Assembly (NCBI GenBank): GCA_000751835.1
Contig: CCMQ01000008.1
Coordinates: forward strand, 1 to 64,000
DNA from: Necropsobacter rosorum
GTDB taxonomy: Bacteria > Pseudomonadota > Gammaproteobacteria > Enterobacterales > Pasteurellaceae
DNA length: 64,000 nt
Reading direction: 5' to 3'
Below, piece after piece: positions 48,673 through 57,429 of this stretch (positions within the stretch are counted from its first letter, which is position 1; each line of letters starts with the position of its first letter). Position numbers and translations under genes: made by a program. The notes under the pieces were generated by a model that worked only from the letters and a program-made list of their open reading frames with translations, searched no databases and was not told the DNA's origin.

Positions 48673-49689
48673 ATGACAAAACCGACCTTAGCTTTATTAC
48701 TTGGCGATCCCGCCGGTATAGGGCCTGAGCTGGTTGCTAAATTATTAGCTCAGGATGCACAGCGCGCTAAAGCCAACATTGTGCTTATCGCAGACAGACA
48801 GGAATTACGCAAAGGTATGCAAATCGCACAGGCGGATTTTGAGTTTGATGAAATTTCAACGCAGGATTTACCGCACTATCATTTTAAACCCAATATTCCC
48901 GTTCTGATTCATCACCAATGTTCCCGCCCCGAACCGTTCGAATACGCTACGGCAACGGCGCAAAGCGGGGTTTATATGCTGGAAACCCTGAAAAAAGCGG
49001 TGGATTTGGCTCAGGCCGGTCATGTGCAGTCCATTTGTTTTGCGCCGTTAAATAAACAGGCGATGCATAAGGGAGGCTTGCAATATCGCGATGAGCTGCA
49101 TTGGTTTGCGGATCAAACGAATTATCGTGATTTTGTCTGTGAGCTGAACGTGGTCGATCGCATCTGGGCCGCCCGGGTCACGTCACATATTCCGTTTAAA
49201 GACATTGTGCCGAATTTATCGGTGCAAGCGGTTATCGACTGCATCTTACTGCTCTATCGTTCGTTAACCCGGGCCGGCGTTAAACAACCTAAAATTGCGG
49301 TGCAGGCGTTAAATCCCCATGGCGGCGAGGGCGGTGTGTTCGGTGATGAGGAAATCACCATCATTAAACCGGCCATTGAAAAGGCCAAAGCGGAATACGG
49401 CATTGATCTTTACGGGCCGTTCCCGAGCGATACGACCATGCGGGAAGTGCAGCGTTTGGCTCTCGACGGTGTGGTGTCCATGTATCATGATCAATTTTCG
49501 ACCGCCTTGAAATTGCTGGGCTTCGAACGCGGCGTGACGGTTCAGGGCGGCATTCCGATTCCGATTGCGACGGCCAACCACGGCACGGCTTATGATCTGT
49601 ACGGAAAAAACGTTGCCATTCCGACCGCACTTGAGACTGCGTTTAATATCGCGGTTCGGATGGGACAAGGCGTTCTTGAATCTCAATAA
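48673..49689 (+). CDS. pdxA2: PdxA2-type 4-phospho-tetronate dehydrogenase
   Basis: NAD-dependent oxidation and decarboxylation of 4-phospho-D-threonate or 4-phospho-D-erythronate to dihydroxyacetone phosphate in characterised PdxA2 enzymes. 338 residues from the ATG at 48673 (GGAGAG ribosome site). LLGDPAGIGPELVAK (near 10-24), NPHGGEGGVFGDEE and metal-site YHDQFSTALK are PdxA-family motifs. The context is sugar catabolism, not pyridoxal synthesis. A DUF1537 kinase normally supplies its substrate, but none lies in this operon; otnK is 10 kb upstream. First gene of the operon. Confidence 0.85.
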   Translation: MTKPTLALLLGDPAGIGPELVAKLLAQDAQRAKANIVLIADRQELRKGMQIAQADFEFDEISTQDLPHYHFKPNIPVLIHHQCSRPEPFEYATATAQSGVYMLETLKKAVDLAQAGHVQSICFAPLNKQAMHKGGLQYRDELHWFADQTNYRDFVCELNVVDRIWAARVTSHIPFKDIVPNLSVQAVIDCILLLYRSLTRAGVKQPKIAVQALNPHGGEGGVFGDEEITIIKPAIEKAKAEYGIDLYGPFPSDTTMREVQRLALDGVVSMYHDQFSTALKLLGFERGVTVQGGIPIPIATANHGTAYDLYGKNVAIPTALETAFNIAVRMGQGVLESQ

Positions 49690-49719
49690 CATTCAGATAT
49701 CACACAGGGGAGATACATC

Positions 49720-50727
49720 ATGAGCAGTAGAAAACCGAAAAAATTATTGAATAATCCGCATGATGTGCCGGCAGAACAGTTGGAAGGTTTGATTTACGCC
49801 TGCGGGGGAAAGCTGATTAAAGTTGACGGCGTCAGCGGGGTAATCCGGCATGATATTGCCGATGATCAGGTCGTTGTCGTCACCGGCGGCGGCAGCGGTC
49901 ACGAGCCGATGTTCGCCGGCTATGTGGGAAAAGGGCTGGCGGATGCGGCGGCATTGGGCGAGATTTTCGCCTCACCGTCGCCGGATATTATTATCGAAAC
50001 CGCAAAAGCGGCGCAAAAAGGCAAAGGCGTCTTATTTGTGTACGGTAACTATGCCGGCGATAACATGAATTTTGATATTGCCGCGGAATTACTGGAGGAA
50101 GAAGGCATTCCGGTCAAAACGGTACGGGTCAGCGATGATATTTCCGCCGCGCCGCTGTCGCGCATGACCGATCGCCGCGGGGTGGCCGGCGATATGTATG
50201 TGCTGAAAATCGCCGGTGCGGCGGTGCAGGCGGGCTATGATCTGGAGAAATTACATGAAGTCGCCGCCAAAGCCAACTTTAATACCAGAACCATGGGCGT
50301 GGCGCTCGGCGCCTGCTCGATTCCGCAAACCGGTAAATTTAATTTCGAATTGGCCGACGATGAACTGGAACTCGGTATGGGAATCCACGGCGAGCCGGGC
50401 GTGCGCCGTCAGAAAATGGCTGCCGCAGACGACATTAACGGCGAAATCATCGACGCCATTTGTCATGATATCGGTTTAACTGCCGGAGATCGCGTTTGCG
50501 TGACCGTTAACAATCTCGGCGCATCAACCTATAGCGAACTGTTTATTGCCTACAGAAAGGTTTATCAGGAATTGACCCAGCGCGGTATCGACATCTATGA
50601 CACGCTGATCGGCGGTTATTGCACCTCACAGGAAATGGCGGGTTATTCGATCACGCTGTTCCGTTTAGATGACGAGCTGCAAAAACTTTACGATATGCCT
50701 TGCGACAGTTTCAAATGGAGAAAATAA
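49720..50727 (+). CDS. dhaK: DhaK-type kinase subunit (dihydroxyacetone/tetrulose kinase)
   Basis: Binds a short ketose covalently through a histidine for phosphorylation by DhaL. 335 residues: GGGSGHEP (56-63), YAGDNMNFD (111-119, with the catalytic aspartate) and the covalent histidine H223 in GMGIHGEPG. Two bases separate it from dhaL. No DhaM gene is in the window, so the pair may use ATP, as do relatives that phosphorylate erythrulose. The downstream isomerases make L- or D-erythrulose (or apulose-like ketose) a likelier substrate than dihydroxyacetone. Confidence 0.88.
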   Translation: MSSRKPKKLLNNPHDVPAEQLEGLIYACGGKLIKVDGVSGVIRHDIADDQVVVVTGGGSGHEPMFAGYVGKGLADAAALGEIFASPSPDIIIETAKAAQKGKGVLFVYGNYAGDNMNFDIAAELLEEEGIPVKTVRVSDDISAAPLSRMTDRRGVAGDMYVLKIAGAAVQAGYDLEKLHEVAAKANFNTRTMGVALGACSIPQTGKFNFELADDELELGMGIHGEPGVRRQKMAAADDINGEIIDAICHDIGLTAGDRVCVTVNNLGASTYSELFIAYRKVYQELTQRGIDIYDTLIGGYCTSQEMAGYSITLFRLDDELQKLYDMPCDSFKWRK

Positions 50728-50729
50728 CC

Positions 50730-51359
50730 ATGAACGTGACAGAAACCAAAGCCTTACTTTTATATACGGCGGAAAAAATGGTGGAAAGTGAACCGCACTT
50801 AACCGAACTTGACCTGAAAATCGGTGACGGCGATCACGGTTTGGGCATGCAGCGCGGGTTTGCCGCAGTCCGCGATTTACTACGCAGCGAGACGTTCCAA
50901 CCGAAAGACATCGGCGAGTTATTATTAACCGCCGGCACCAAAATGATGTCCAGTATGGGCGGTGCCTCCGGTGCGATTTTCGGCACTTTATTCCGGGCGG
51001 GCGGCAAAGCATTGGCCGGTAAAGCGGAATTTAACGCTGAGGCTCTGTCGCAGTTTCTCAGCGCCGGCGCCAAAGCGGTATTTGAGCGCGGCGGGGCAAA
51101 ACCGGGAGATAAAACCATGATCGATGCCTTGGCCGCCGCGGACGCGCAATCCCAGACAGTGCGGGAGAACAGTTTAAAAGACGCGCTGAGTGCGGTGGCA
51201 AAAGCCGCGGCACAGGGTGCGGAAAACACCCGCAACCAGATTGCCGTTTTCGGCCGGGCGAAAAGTCTGGGCGAACGCTCTTTAGGCTATGTGGATCCCG
51301 GTGCGGTGTCCATGTCGTTGATTCTGCAATATATGTCCGATTATGTGAATCAGCATTAA
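50730..51359 (+). CDS. dhaL: DhaL-type kinase nucleotide-binding subunit
   Basis: 209 residues from the ATG at 50730, which is 2 bp after dhaK; an open frame extends upstream without a better start. Mg-ADP/ATP aspartates D28, D33 and D35 lie in DLKIGDGDHG. GGASGAIFGTLF is the phosphate-binding stretch. Works with DhaK. In PTS-linked systems ADP stays bound and DhaM rephosphorylates it; in ATP-dependent ones it exchanges. Sequence alone does not decide. Confidence 0.88.
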   Translation: MNVTETKALLLYTAEKMVESEPHLTELDLKIGDGDHGLGMQRGFAAVRDLLRSETFQPKDIGELLLTAGTKMMSSMGGASGAIFGTLFRAGGKALAGKAEFNAEALSQFLSAGAKAVFERGGAKPGDKTMIDALAAADAQSQTVRENSLKDALSAVAKAAAQGAENTRNQIAVFGRAKSLGERSLGYVDPGAVSMSLILQYMSDYVNQH

Positions 51360-51406
51360 CCGGTTTTTAGTCGGGCATCAAGAGATGTCAGTCAAGCGGA
51401 GGAACC

Positions 51407-52669
51407 ATGATGAAAGAAAATGCATCCCATGTTCGTTGGTTTGTTTTCGGCATTATTTTCCTGCTGGTGGTTATCAACTTAATCGACCGCATTTCCCTGT
51501 CCATTGCGATGCCGACCATCGCGCAGGAATTTGATCTTTCGCCGCAGACTCAGGGCTTGATATTAAGCAGTTTTTTCTGGGCCTATGCCCTGCTGCAAAT
51601 TCCCGGCGGCTGGTTAATCGATAAATACGGTCCGCGCAAAATTATCACCGGTTCCACGGTATTATGGGGGATTTTTCAAACCTTAGCGGCATTTTCAACC
51701 GGCGGACTTTCTTTGCTGGCGGCGCGTTTTATGCTCGGCGCCGCCGAAGCGCCGCTGTTTCCTTCCGGCGGAAAACTCAATGCCACCTGGCTGTCCCCTC
51801 AGGAACGCGGACGCGGCGCAGTGATTATGGATTGCGGCGGCCCGCTTGGTGCTGCGCTGGGCGGTATTATTATCGCCTATATGCTCGCCGGGATCGGCTC
51901 CTGGCGCATTGTGTTCGCTATCGCCGGTATCGTCACGGTGCTGTTAGGCTGGGTTGCCTGGGCATTTTTACGCGATACGCCGCAGCAGCACCATGGGGTG
52001 AATCAGCAGGAATTGCGCTTAATTACCCATCAGACCGCTCAAAGTGCGGTGGATTCTGAGCCGGTTTCGCCGGGCATCGGGGTGGATTTTCCGTCACTTG
52101 CCGCCATTCTGTGCGGTCGCGCCGCTTGGGCGATGATGTTTTTCGGTTTACTCACTTGGGGACCAAGCTATCTGGCTCAGGCGAGAGGATTCGACATTAA
52201 AGGCATCGGCAATGCCACCTTCATTATTTTTCTGTGCGGCGCCGGCGGTTCATTGTGCGGCGGGTTTATTGCCGATATGCTGGTGAAACAGGGCCTGGCA
52301 CAAAAAGTGGTTTTAAAATCCGTTTTAACCTTATCCGGCCTCAGCACCCTTGTCGCATTTTATCTGTTACCGACCATGCAGGATCCTGTCGTGGCGATAG
52401 TCATTTTATCCGTCGCCGCCTTTTTCTTAATGTGGGGTAGCCTGTACTGGAGTTTTCCGGCGCTGTTGGCACCGAAAAACAAAGTCGGCATCGTCGGCGG
52501 CATCATGAATATGGCAGGCAGTGTCGGCGGCATTGCGGTACCGATTTTAGTCGGCATGATTTTAGGCCGCTCGCACAATTATGATCATGTCCTGCTGTTT
52601 TTTGCCGGCTGCTCACTGGTCTATATCTTAGGCACTTTAAGCATTAAGCTAAGCCAAGAAAATAAATAG
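51407..52669 (+). CDS. MFS transporter, anion:cation symporter family, copy 1
   Basis: 420 residues with about 12 membrane segments and ACS-family signatures near the start: NLIDRISLSIAMPTIAQEF, SSFFWAYALLQIPGGWLIDKYGPRK (in part) and RGRGAVIMDCGGPLGAALGG. ACS members carry glucarate, galactonate, hexuronates and similar acids by H+ symport. It is a clear paralogue of the transporter at 60574. Likely imports an acid sugar or lactone for this operon. GGAGG ribosome site. Confidence 0.88.
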   Translation: MMKENASHVRWFVFGIIFLLVVINLIDRISLSIAMPTIAQEFDLSPQTQGLILSSFFWAYALLQIPGGWLIDKYGPRKIITGSTVLWGIFQTLAAFSTGGLSLLAARFMLGAAEAPLFPSGGKLNATWLSPQERGRGAVIMDCGGPLGAALGGIIIAYMLAGIGSWRIVFAIAGIVTVLLGWVAWAFLRDTPQQHHGVNQQELRLITHQTAQSAVDSEPVSPGIGVDFPSLAAILCGRAAWAMMFFGLLTWGPSYLAQARGFDIKGIGNATFIIFLCGAGGSLCGGFIADMLVKQGLAQKVVLKSVLTLSGLSTLVAFYLLPTMQDPVVAIVILSVAAFFLMWGSLYWSFPALLAPKNKVGIVGGIMNMAGSVGGIAVPILVGMILGRSHNYDHVLLFFAGCSLVYILGTLSIKLSQENK

Positions 52670-52679
52670 GAGACACCGT

Positions 52680-53606
52680 ATGAATACCGAGTTATACCAC
52701 GGCCCGATGATCGACGCGCACCAGCATTTCTGGCAACCGCAGATTAATCCGCATCCCTGGCTGGCGAAAGATGTGCTGATTCCCTTCAGATACGGCGATT
52801 ACAGCGCCATTAAAAAAGAATATCTGCCGCCGGATTATTTAGCCGACGCCACGCCGAAGCATAATGTGGTGGCCACCGTTTATATTGATGCGGAATGGGA
52901 TCCTGATGATCCTATCGGCGAAACGGCTTATATTCATACCGTTGCGGACAAATTCGGCATGCCGAACGCAGTTGTAGCACAAGCATGGCTGCACCATGAC
53001 GATATCGACGAGGTGTTACAACGACAAGCGCGCTATCCGCTGGTCAGAAGCGTTCGGCACAAACCGGCGGGGCCGGCGACGCTAAGAGAAGCGGAAATGG
53101 GATTCAGAACGCTGATGAGTGATGACAAATGGCGGCAAGGTTATCAACTGTTACAGAAATATCGGCTGCATTTTGATTTACAGACACCGTGGTGGAATCT
53201 ACACGAAGCCAAACAGTTGGCGCTGGATTTTCCGGCAACGCTGATTATCTTAAATCATACCGGATTACCGGCGGATCGCTCGGCGGAAGGGTTGCGCGAA
53301 TGGCATAAAGCCATGTCGCAGCTTGCCGATATTGCGAATATCGTGGTGAAAATTTCCGGCCTCGGATTAGCGGATAAACGCTGGAATATCGAAGACAACC
53401 GCTGGATTATTCAGGAAACTGTCCGCATGTTCGGCACCGATCGCGCCATGTTCGCCAGTAATTTTCCGGTTGACAGTTTATGCGGTAACTTAGACACCAT
53501 TTTCGACGGTTTTAAAGACAGCGTGAAAACATATAGTTATGATGAACAATACCAACTGTTTTTCGCCAATGCGCAAAAATATTACAACATCCATGTAGAG
53601 GCATAA
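52680..53606 (+). CDS. Amidohydrolase-family lactonase (COG3618, fuconolactonase-like)
   Basis: 308 residues, cytosolic. The metal/catalytic motif IDAHQHFW (near 12-19) and later NHTGLPADR and MFASNFPVD match the L-fucono-/rhamnono-lactonase and 2-pyrone-dicarboxylate hydrolase branch of amidohydrolases. Predicted to open a sugar-acid lactone. It starts 10 bp after the MFS gene, which may import the lactone or acid. Substrate unknown. Confidence 0.8.
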   Translation: MNTELYHGPMIDAHQHFWQPQINPHPWLAKDVLIPFRYGDYSAIKKEYLPPDYLADATPKHNVVATVYIDAEWDPDDPIGETAYIHTVADKFGMPNAVVAQAWLHHDDIDEVLQRQARYPLVRSVRHKPAGPATLREAEMGFRTLMSDDKWRQGYQLLQKYRLHFDLQTPWWNLHEAKQLALDFPATLIILNHTGLPADRSAEGLREWHKAMSQLADIANIVVKISGLGLADKRWNIEDNRWIIQETVRMFGTDRAMFASNFPVDSLCGNLDTIFDGFKDSVKTYSYDEQYQLFFANAQKYYNIHVEA

Positions 53607-53609
53607 TCG

Positions 53610-54446
53610 ATGACGAATACACTGAAACTTGCGGTAAATACTTCGATTTACGACGGTTACGATATGGAAACCGCCTTGGCTTCAATTAAAAAGTGCGGTT
53701 TTAATTACTTCGAATTAGCCTACAACCAAGGCTATGTCGGTAATCTGAAGCAGGATTTATTCGGTGAGGAAAATGCTGAGAAAATCAACCGGTTAAAACA
53801 AAAATATCAGCTCTCCACCCTTGCTTTGGGCTGTACCATGGATTTGGCGGCGGAAAATTTTGCAGACATCTTCGCACCGCGCATTTATTTTGCCGAATCC
53901 ATCGGGGCGAAATACCTCAACGTCTGCACCACGACACGCCAAAAATATAAACAATTAGTGGCGAATCTGACATCGTTAAAACCGATATTGCAACAAACCG
54001 GCTGTATTTTATGTCTGGAAAACGCCGGAGATGCGAATTTCGATGCCTTCGTCACCTTAAACGACGGGATCGAATTACTCACCGCACTGGATTCGCCGCA
54101 TTACTCAATCAACTTCGATCCGGGCAATATGGTGACGTACGACAGAAACCTGCCTGTTACGGAGCAAGCGATACAGTCGCTTAACTATTCGCGGCATTTT
54201 CATATTAAAGACGTGGCCGTCATCGATCATAAATTCGAGTTTATTCCGATTGAAGGCAACGGGCTGATTGATTACGCCCAAATCATACCGGCGGTAAAAC
54301 AAAAAGATCTGCCTTGCAGTTTTGAAATTCCGTTGAGAATTTACCGCGATTTAGACGCCACGCCGCGCAGAAAAGCCAGCCCCGCGGCGCTTTCCGTCAT
54401 AGAAAATACCTTGATGAGATCAAAAAATTATATTGATTCACTTTAA
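53610..54446 (+). CDS. TIM-barrel sugar (phosphate) isomerase/epimerase
   Basis: 278 residues of the AP-endonuclease-2/xylose-isomerase-like barrel family. LAVNTSIYDGYDMETALASI (start), ILCLENAGD (metal Glu near 132), INFDPGN (near 167-173), HIKD and the last glutamate in CSFEIPLR give the usual metal-binding set. Relatives include UlaE and tagatose 3-epimerase. Starts 3 bp after the lactonase gene. A second, different member is at 61881. The reaction (epimerisation or aldose-ketose change) cannot be told. Confidence 0.82.
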   Translation: MTNTLKLAVNTSIYDGYDMETALASIKKCGFNYFELAYNQGYVGNLKQDLFGEENAEKINRLKQKYQLSTLALGCTMDLAAENFADIFAPRIYFAESIGAKYLNVCTTTRQKYKQLVANLTSLKPILQQTGCILCLENAGDANFDAFVTLNDGIELLTALDSPHYSINFDPGNMVTYDRNLPVTEQAIQSLNYSRHFHIKDVAVIDHKFEFIPIEGNGLIDYAQIIPAVKQKDLPCSFEIPLRIYRDLDATPRRKASPAALSVIENTLMRSKNYIDSL

Positions 54447-54463
54447 CAACAACAGGAAGACAC

Positions 54464-55417
54464 ATGAAATCTGAAGATGGTGATTTATTAACCGAGATTG
54501 CAATTGCCTATTATGAACATGAGCTGACGCAGGAAGAAATTGCGCAACGCTTTAATATTTCACGGGTTAAGGTCGGGCGCTTATTAAAAAAAGCCCGCCA
54601 GGAGGGCATTGTCGAAATCAATGTTAAATATCACCCGATATTCACGTCTCAATTAGAGAAAAAATTAATCGAACAATTCGGTATTCAGCGCGCCTTAATT
54701 GCCGTTGACGAATACAGTGAAAAAGAACAGCGCAAACAGGTGGCCGCGCTGGTGAACGGTTATCTGGTGAATGTGTTAAAAGACGGCATGACCGTCGCCG
54801 TCGGTCAGGGACGCAATGTCGCCGCGATCGGAGAATATATCGGCATTTCGCCCGAACGAAACTGTAAATTTATTTGCAGTATCGGCGGCACTCAACGCAT
54901 CGGCCCGCCGGTGGATGCGGATCATATTTGCCGTAATCTGGCCAAACGCTTTAACGGGAGCTATGAAACCTTGTATGCGCCGGCCTATCTGGAAAATAAA
55001 GAATTCAGAAGTATTTTCATGAAAAACGGCGTGATTAAAGACACGCTGGATCGCGCCCGCAAGGCCGATATCGCTTTAGTCGGTATCGGCGATATGAACG
55101 AAAACAGCTACATGGTGCAATTGGGCTGGTTCACGCCGAAAGAAATCACCGACGCCCGCATCAACGAAGGGGTCATCGGCGAAATTGCGGGCTACGGCTT
55201 TTTTAATTTGCAGGGTGAATTGGCCGATACCGTGATGAGTAACCGCGTCATCGGTCTGAGTCTGGAAGATTTGCGGGATATTCCCTGCGTTATCGGCATC
55301 GCCTCCGAAAATACCAAAGCGATGGCAATTCTGGGTGCACTCAGAACGGGGATTATTAACGTGATTGCCACCACGGCGACAAATATTAACAGTATTCTTA
55401 ATTTCACCAAAATTTAA
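54464..55417 (+). CDS. SorC-family transcriptional regulator
   Basis: 317 residues: N-terminal HTH (HELTQEEIAQRFNISRVKVG, near 18-37) and the sugar-phosphate-binding SorC domain (MTVAVGQGRNVAA, ICSIGGTQRIGP, VGIGDMNENS). SorC regulators sense phosphorylated sugars made by the pathway they control. It is inside the operon, so autoregulation through the palindromes at 48513-48563 is likely. Confidence 0.92.
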   Translation: MKSEDGDLLTEIAIAYYEHELTQEEIAQRFNISRVKVGRLLKKARQEGIVEINVKYHPIFTSQLEKKLIEQFGIQRALIAVDEYSEKEQRKQVAALVNGYLVNVLKDGMTVAVGQGRNVAAIGEYIGISPERNCKFICSIGGTQRIGPPVDADHICRNLAKRFNGSYETLYAPAYLENKEFRSIFMKNGVIKDTLDRARKADIALVGIGDMNENSYMVQLGWFTPKEITDARINEGVIGEIAGYGFFNLQGELADTVMSNRVIGLSLEDLRDIPCVIGIASENTKAMAILGALRTGIINVIATTATNINSILNFTKI

Positions 55418-55447
55418 ATGACGATCAACCGATAAGGAGAAATCACG

Positions 55448-55903
55448 ATGAAAATTGCGATTGGTTGCGATGAAGCCGCTTACAATTTAAAAGTCGAATT
55501 AATGAAGTATCTGGATTCGCTCGGCATTGAATATCAGGATTTCGGCGCCGATGCCGGTGCGGTGGTGCTTTATCCGGACGTCGCTGAACAGGTGGCGCTG
55601 GCGGTGGCCGACGGCAAATACGAACGGGGAATTTTAACCTGCGGAACCGGTATCGGTATGGCGATTACCGCCAATAAAATCCCGGGGATCCGAGCGGCCG
55701 TTTGTCACGATGTGTTTTCCGCCGAACGGGCAAGAAAAAGCAACGATGCGCAGATTATCTGTTTCGGTGAACGCGTGATCGGCGTCGAGCTGGCCAAATC
55801 GTTGCTCAAAGTCTGGCTGGAATCGGATTTCGCCGGCGGCGGATCGGCACCGAAAGTCGCAAAAATCAAAGCGATTGATGCGAAATACAGCAAACAACGT
55901 TAA
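55448..55903 (+). CDS. RpiB/LacAB-family sugar-phosphate isomerase, possible D-erythrulose-4-phosphate isomerase
   Basis: 151 residues. It has the base cysteine C65 in TCGTGIGMAI and the substrate motif at the start (GCDEAAYNLK, near 6-15). Compared with ribose-5-phosphate isomerase B, the start motif has Glu where His is usual (D-H-A-G), and the conserved ring-opening His before N-D-A is Ser here (ARKSNDAQ, about residue 98). An enzyme without the ring-opening His fits an open-chain tetrose phosphate, as in erythritol-type pathways (EryI/DerI). RBS AAGGAGA. Confidence 0.85.
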   Translation: MKIAIGCDEAAYNLKVELMKYLDSLGIEYQDFGADAGAVVLYPDVAEQVALAVADGKYERGILTCGTGIGMAITANKIPGIRAAVCHDVFSAERARKSNDAQIICFGERVIGVELAKSLLKVWLESDFAGGGSAPKVAKIKAIDAKYSKQR

Positions 55904-55942
55904 ACAACCCGCCTGTCATCACTCATTCAATGGAGGTGTAAT

Positions 55943-56920
55943 ATGCCAAAAACGACTCTGATTTCCACCGCACTTTTTAGCGCATTATTGTCCGGTTCCG
56001 TGTTCGCTGCGGGACAACATACCTTCGCCTTAAGTCATTACGGCTCGCCGAGCGATACGGTTACCAAAGCCACCGAATTTATGGCCAAACGGGCAAATGA
56101 ACTTTCGAACGGGAGGATCACGATTAAACTGCATCCGAACAGCGAACTGGGCAACTCGGACACGCAAATCGACGGCACCCGCATGGGCACCATTGATATT
56201 GTGGTGGTCGGCAATCCGTATTACACCACATTTAATGAAAAGCTGAATTTACTGGATTTGCCTTTCCTGTTCAGAGACGAACAGCATGTAGAAAAAGTAC
56301 TTAACAGCGACGTGGGCGAGCAGCTGTTAAATTCGCTGGAAGAATCCAATTTAAAAGGGCTGGCGTTTTATGAAATCGGTTTCCGCGATATTACCAACAG
56401 CAAAAAGCAAATTAACACGGTGGCGGATCTGTCCCATTTAAAACTGCGCACCACGCCGAACCCGGCGCATATCGCCGCCTTTAAGGAATGGGGCGCCAAT
56501 CCGACCCCGATGCCGTTTAACGAAGTGTATTTCTCGTTAAAAACCGGCGTGATCGACGGTCAGGAAAATCCGGTGCATCATATTTATAACAACAATCTGC
56601 AGGAAGTGCAGAAATACCTTTCGCTAACCCATCACGCTTATACCGCCGCCCCGATGTCGATGAATCTTGACCGCTTTAACAGTCTGGATCAGGAAGATCA
56701 GGCGATTTTATTGCAGGCGGCGAAAGAAGGCGCCGAACTGGAGAAAAAACTGAACATAGAGGAAAACAAAATTTATCTGGATAAACTCAAACAGCAAGGC
56801 ATGGAGGTCGAAACCCATCCGGATGTGGCGACATTCCAACGCGGTGCGCAGAAAGCCTGGGATGACTATGCGCAAAAATTCGGCCGGGAGATGATTTCCA
56901 AAGTGACGGAAACCCAATAA
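55943..56920 (+). CDS. TRAP transporter substrate-binding protein (DctP family)
   Basis: 325 residues with signal peptide (about 1-22, cleaved near VFAA-GQ). DctP-family features: HYGSPSDTVTKATEF near the start, the carboxylate-binding arginine in LKLRTTPNPAHIAAF (near 150), and MPFNEVYFSLKTGVIDGQEN. The arginine means the ligand probably has a carboxylate, so an acid rather than a neutral tetrose. First of three TRAP genes. RBS TGGAGG; an uptake sequence lies in the signal region (55967-55975). Confidence 0.93.
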   Translation: MPKTTLISTALFSALLSGSVFAAGQHTFALSHYGSPSDTVTKATEFMAKRANELSNGRITIKLHPNSELGNSDTQIDGTRMGTIDIVVVGNPYYTTFNEKLNLLDLPFLFRDEQHVEKVLNSDVGEQLLNSLEESNLKGLAFYEIGFRDITNSKKQINTVADLSHLKLRTTPNPAHIAAFKEWGANPTPMPFNEVYFSLKTGVIDGQENPVHHIYNNNLQEVQKYLSLTHHAYTAAPMSMNLDRFNSLDQEDQAILLQAAKEGAELEKKLNIEENKIYLDKLKQQGMEVETHPDVATFQRGAQKAWDDYAQKFGREMISKVTETQ

Positions 56921-56952
56921 CGGCAGGTTCAGGCTAACGGGGACAAACGATT

Positions 56953-57429
56953 ATGATCGAGCAATATGAAAAATTCATCAACAAAACCTTTTTATCATTG
57001 GGGTGCGTCTTTTTTCTCGTTATTGTCGTCATGACATTTATCCAGGTCATCACTCGGTATGTGGTGAACATTTCCTTTCCATGGGCGGAGGAATTTCTCC
57101 GCTTCTGCTACACCTGGATGATTCTGTTCGGCATATTAACCACCACGCAAATACAGGTTCCGCTGTTGAGAATTATGATCTTTGAGAAATTTAAATACGG
57201 CTGGTTATTATCTTCTCTGCTTTACATCATCATGCTGATTTGCCTGTTTTTATTAATCAAAGGCGGTATCAAAGTCTATTCGATGAACCTGAAAAGCTAT
57301 TATTCGGCGTTCAAAATTTCAAAAGCCTGGGTATATATTCCGTTTATCATCTGCCTGTCTTTGGAGATGATCAGAATCGTTATCGCCTCGGTGTCCTTGG
57401 TTAAAACGCATAAAGTGAGGGAATTATAA
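56953..57429 (+). CDS. TRAP transporter small membrane subunit (DctQ family)
   Basis: 158 residues with four hydrophobic segments (about 15-37, 50-65, 85-107, 125-147). WAEEFLRFCYTWMILFG is the typical DctQ motif near 46-62. Its stop overlaps the start of the large subunit by one base. Confidence 0.92.
   Translation: MIEQYEKFINKTFLSLGCVFFLVIVVMTFIQVITRYVVNISFPWAEEFLRFCYTWMILFGILTTTQIQVPLLRIMIFEKFKYGWLLSSLLYIIMLICLFLLIKGGIKVYSMNLKSYYSAFKISKAWVYIPFIICLSLEMIRIVIASVSLVKTHKVREL

Noticed and set aside
48673-49689. pdxA of vitamin B6 synthesis
   Set aside because: No pyridoxal or ksgA/surA neighbours; it heads a sugar-catabolic operon with a CRP promoter, which fits PdxA2.
49720-51359. dhaK/dhaL as a frameshifted single-chain kinase
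   Set aside because: Each part has its normal length and own start, and separate subunits are a normal state for the family.
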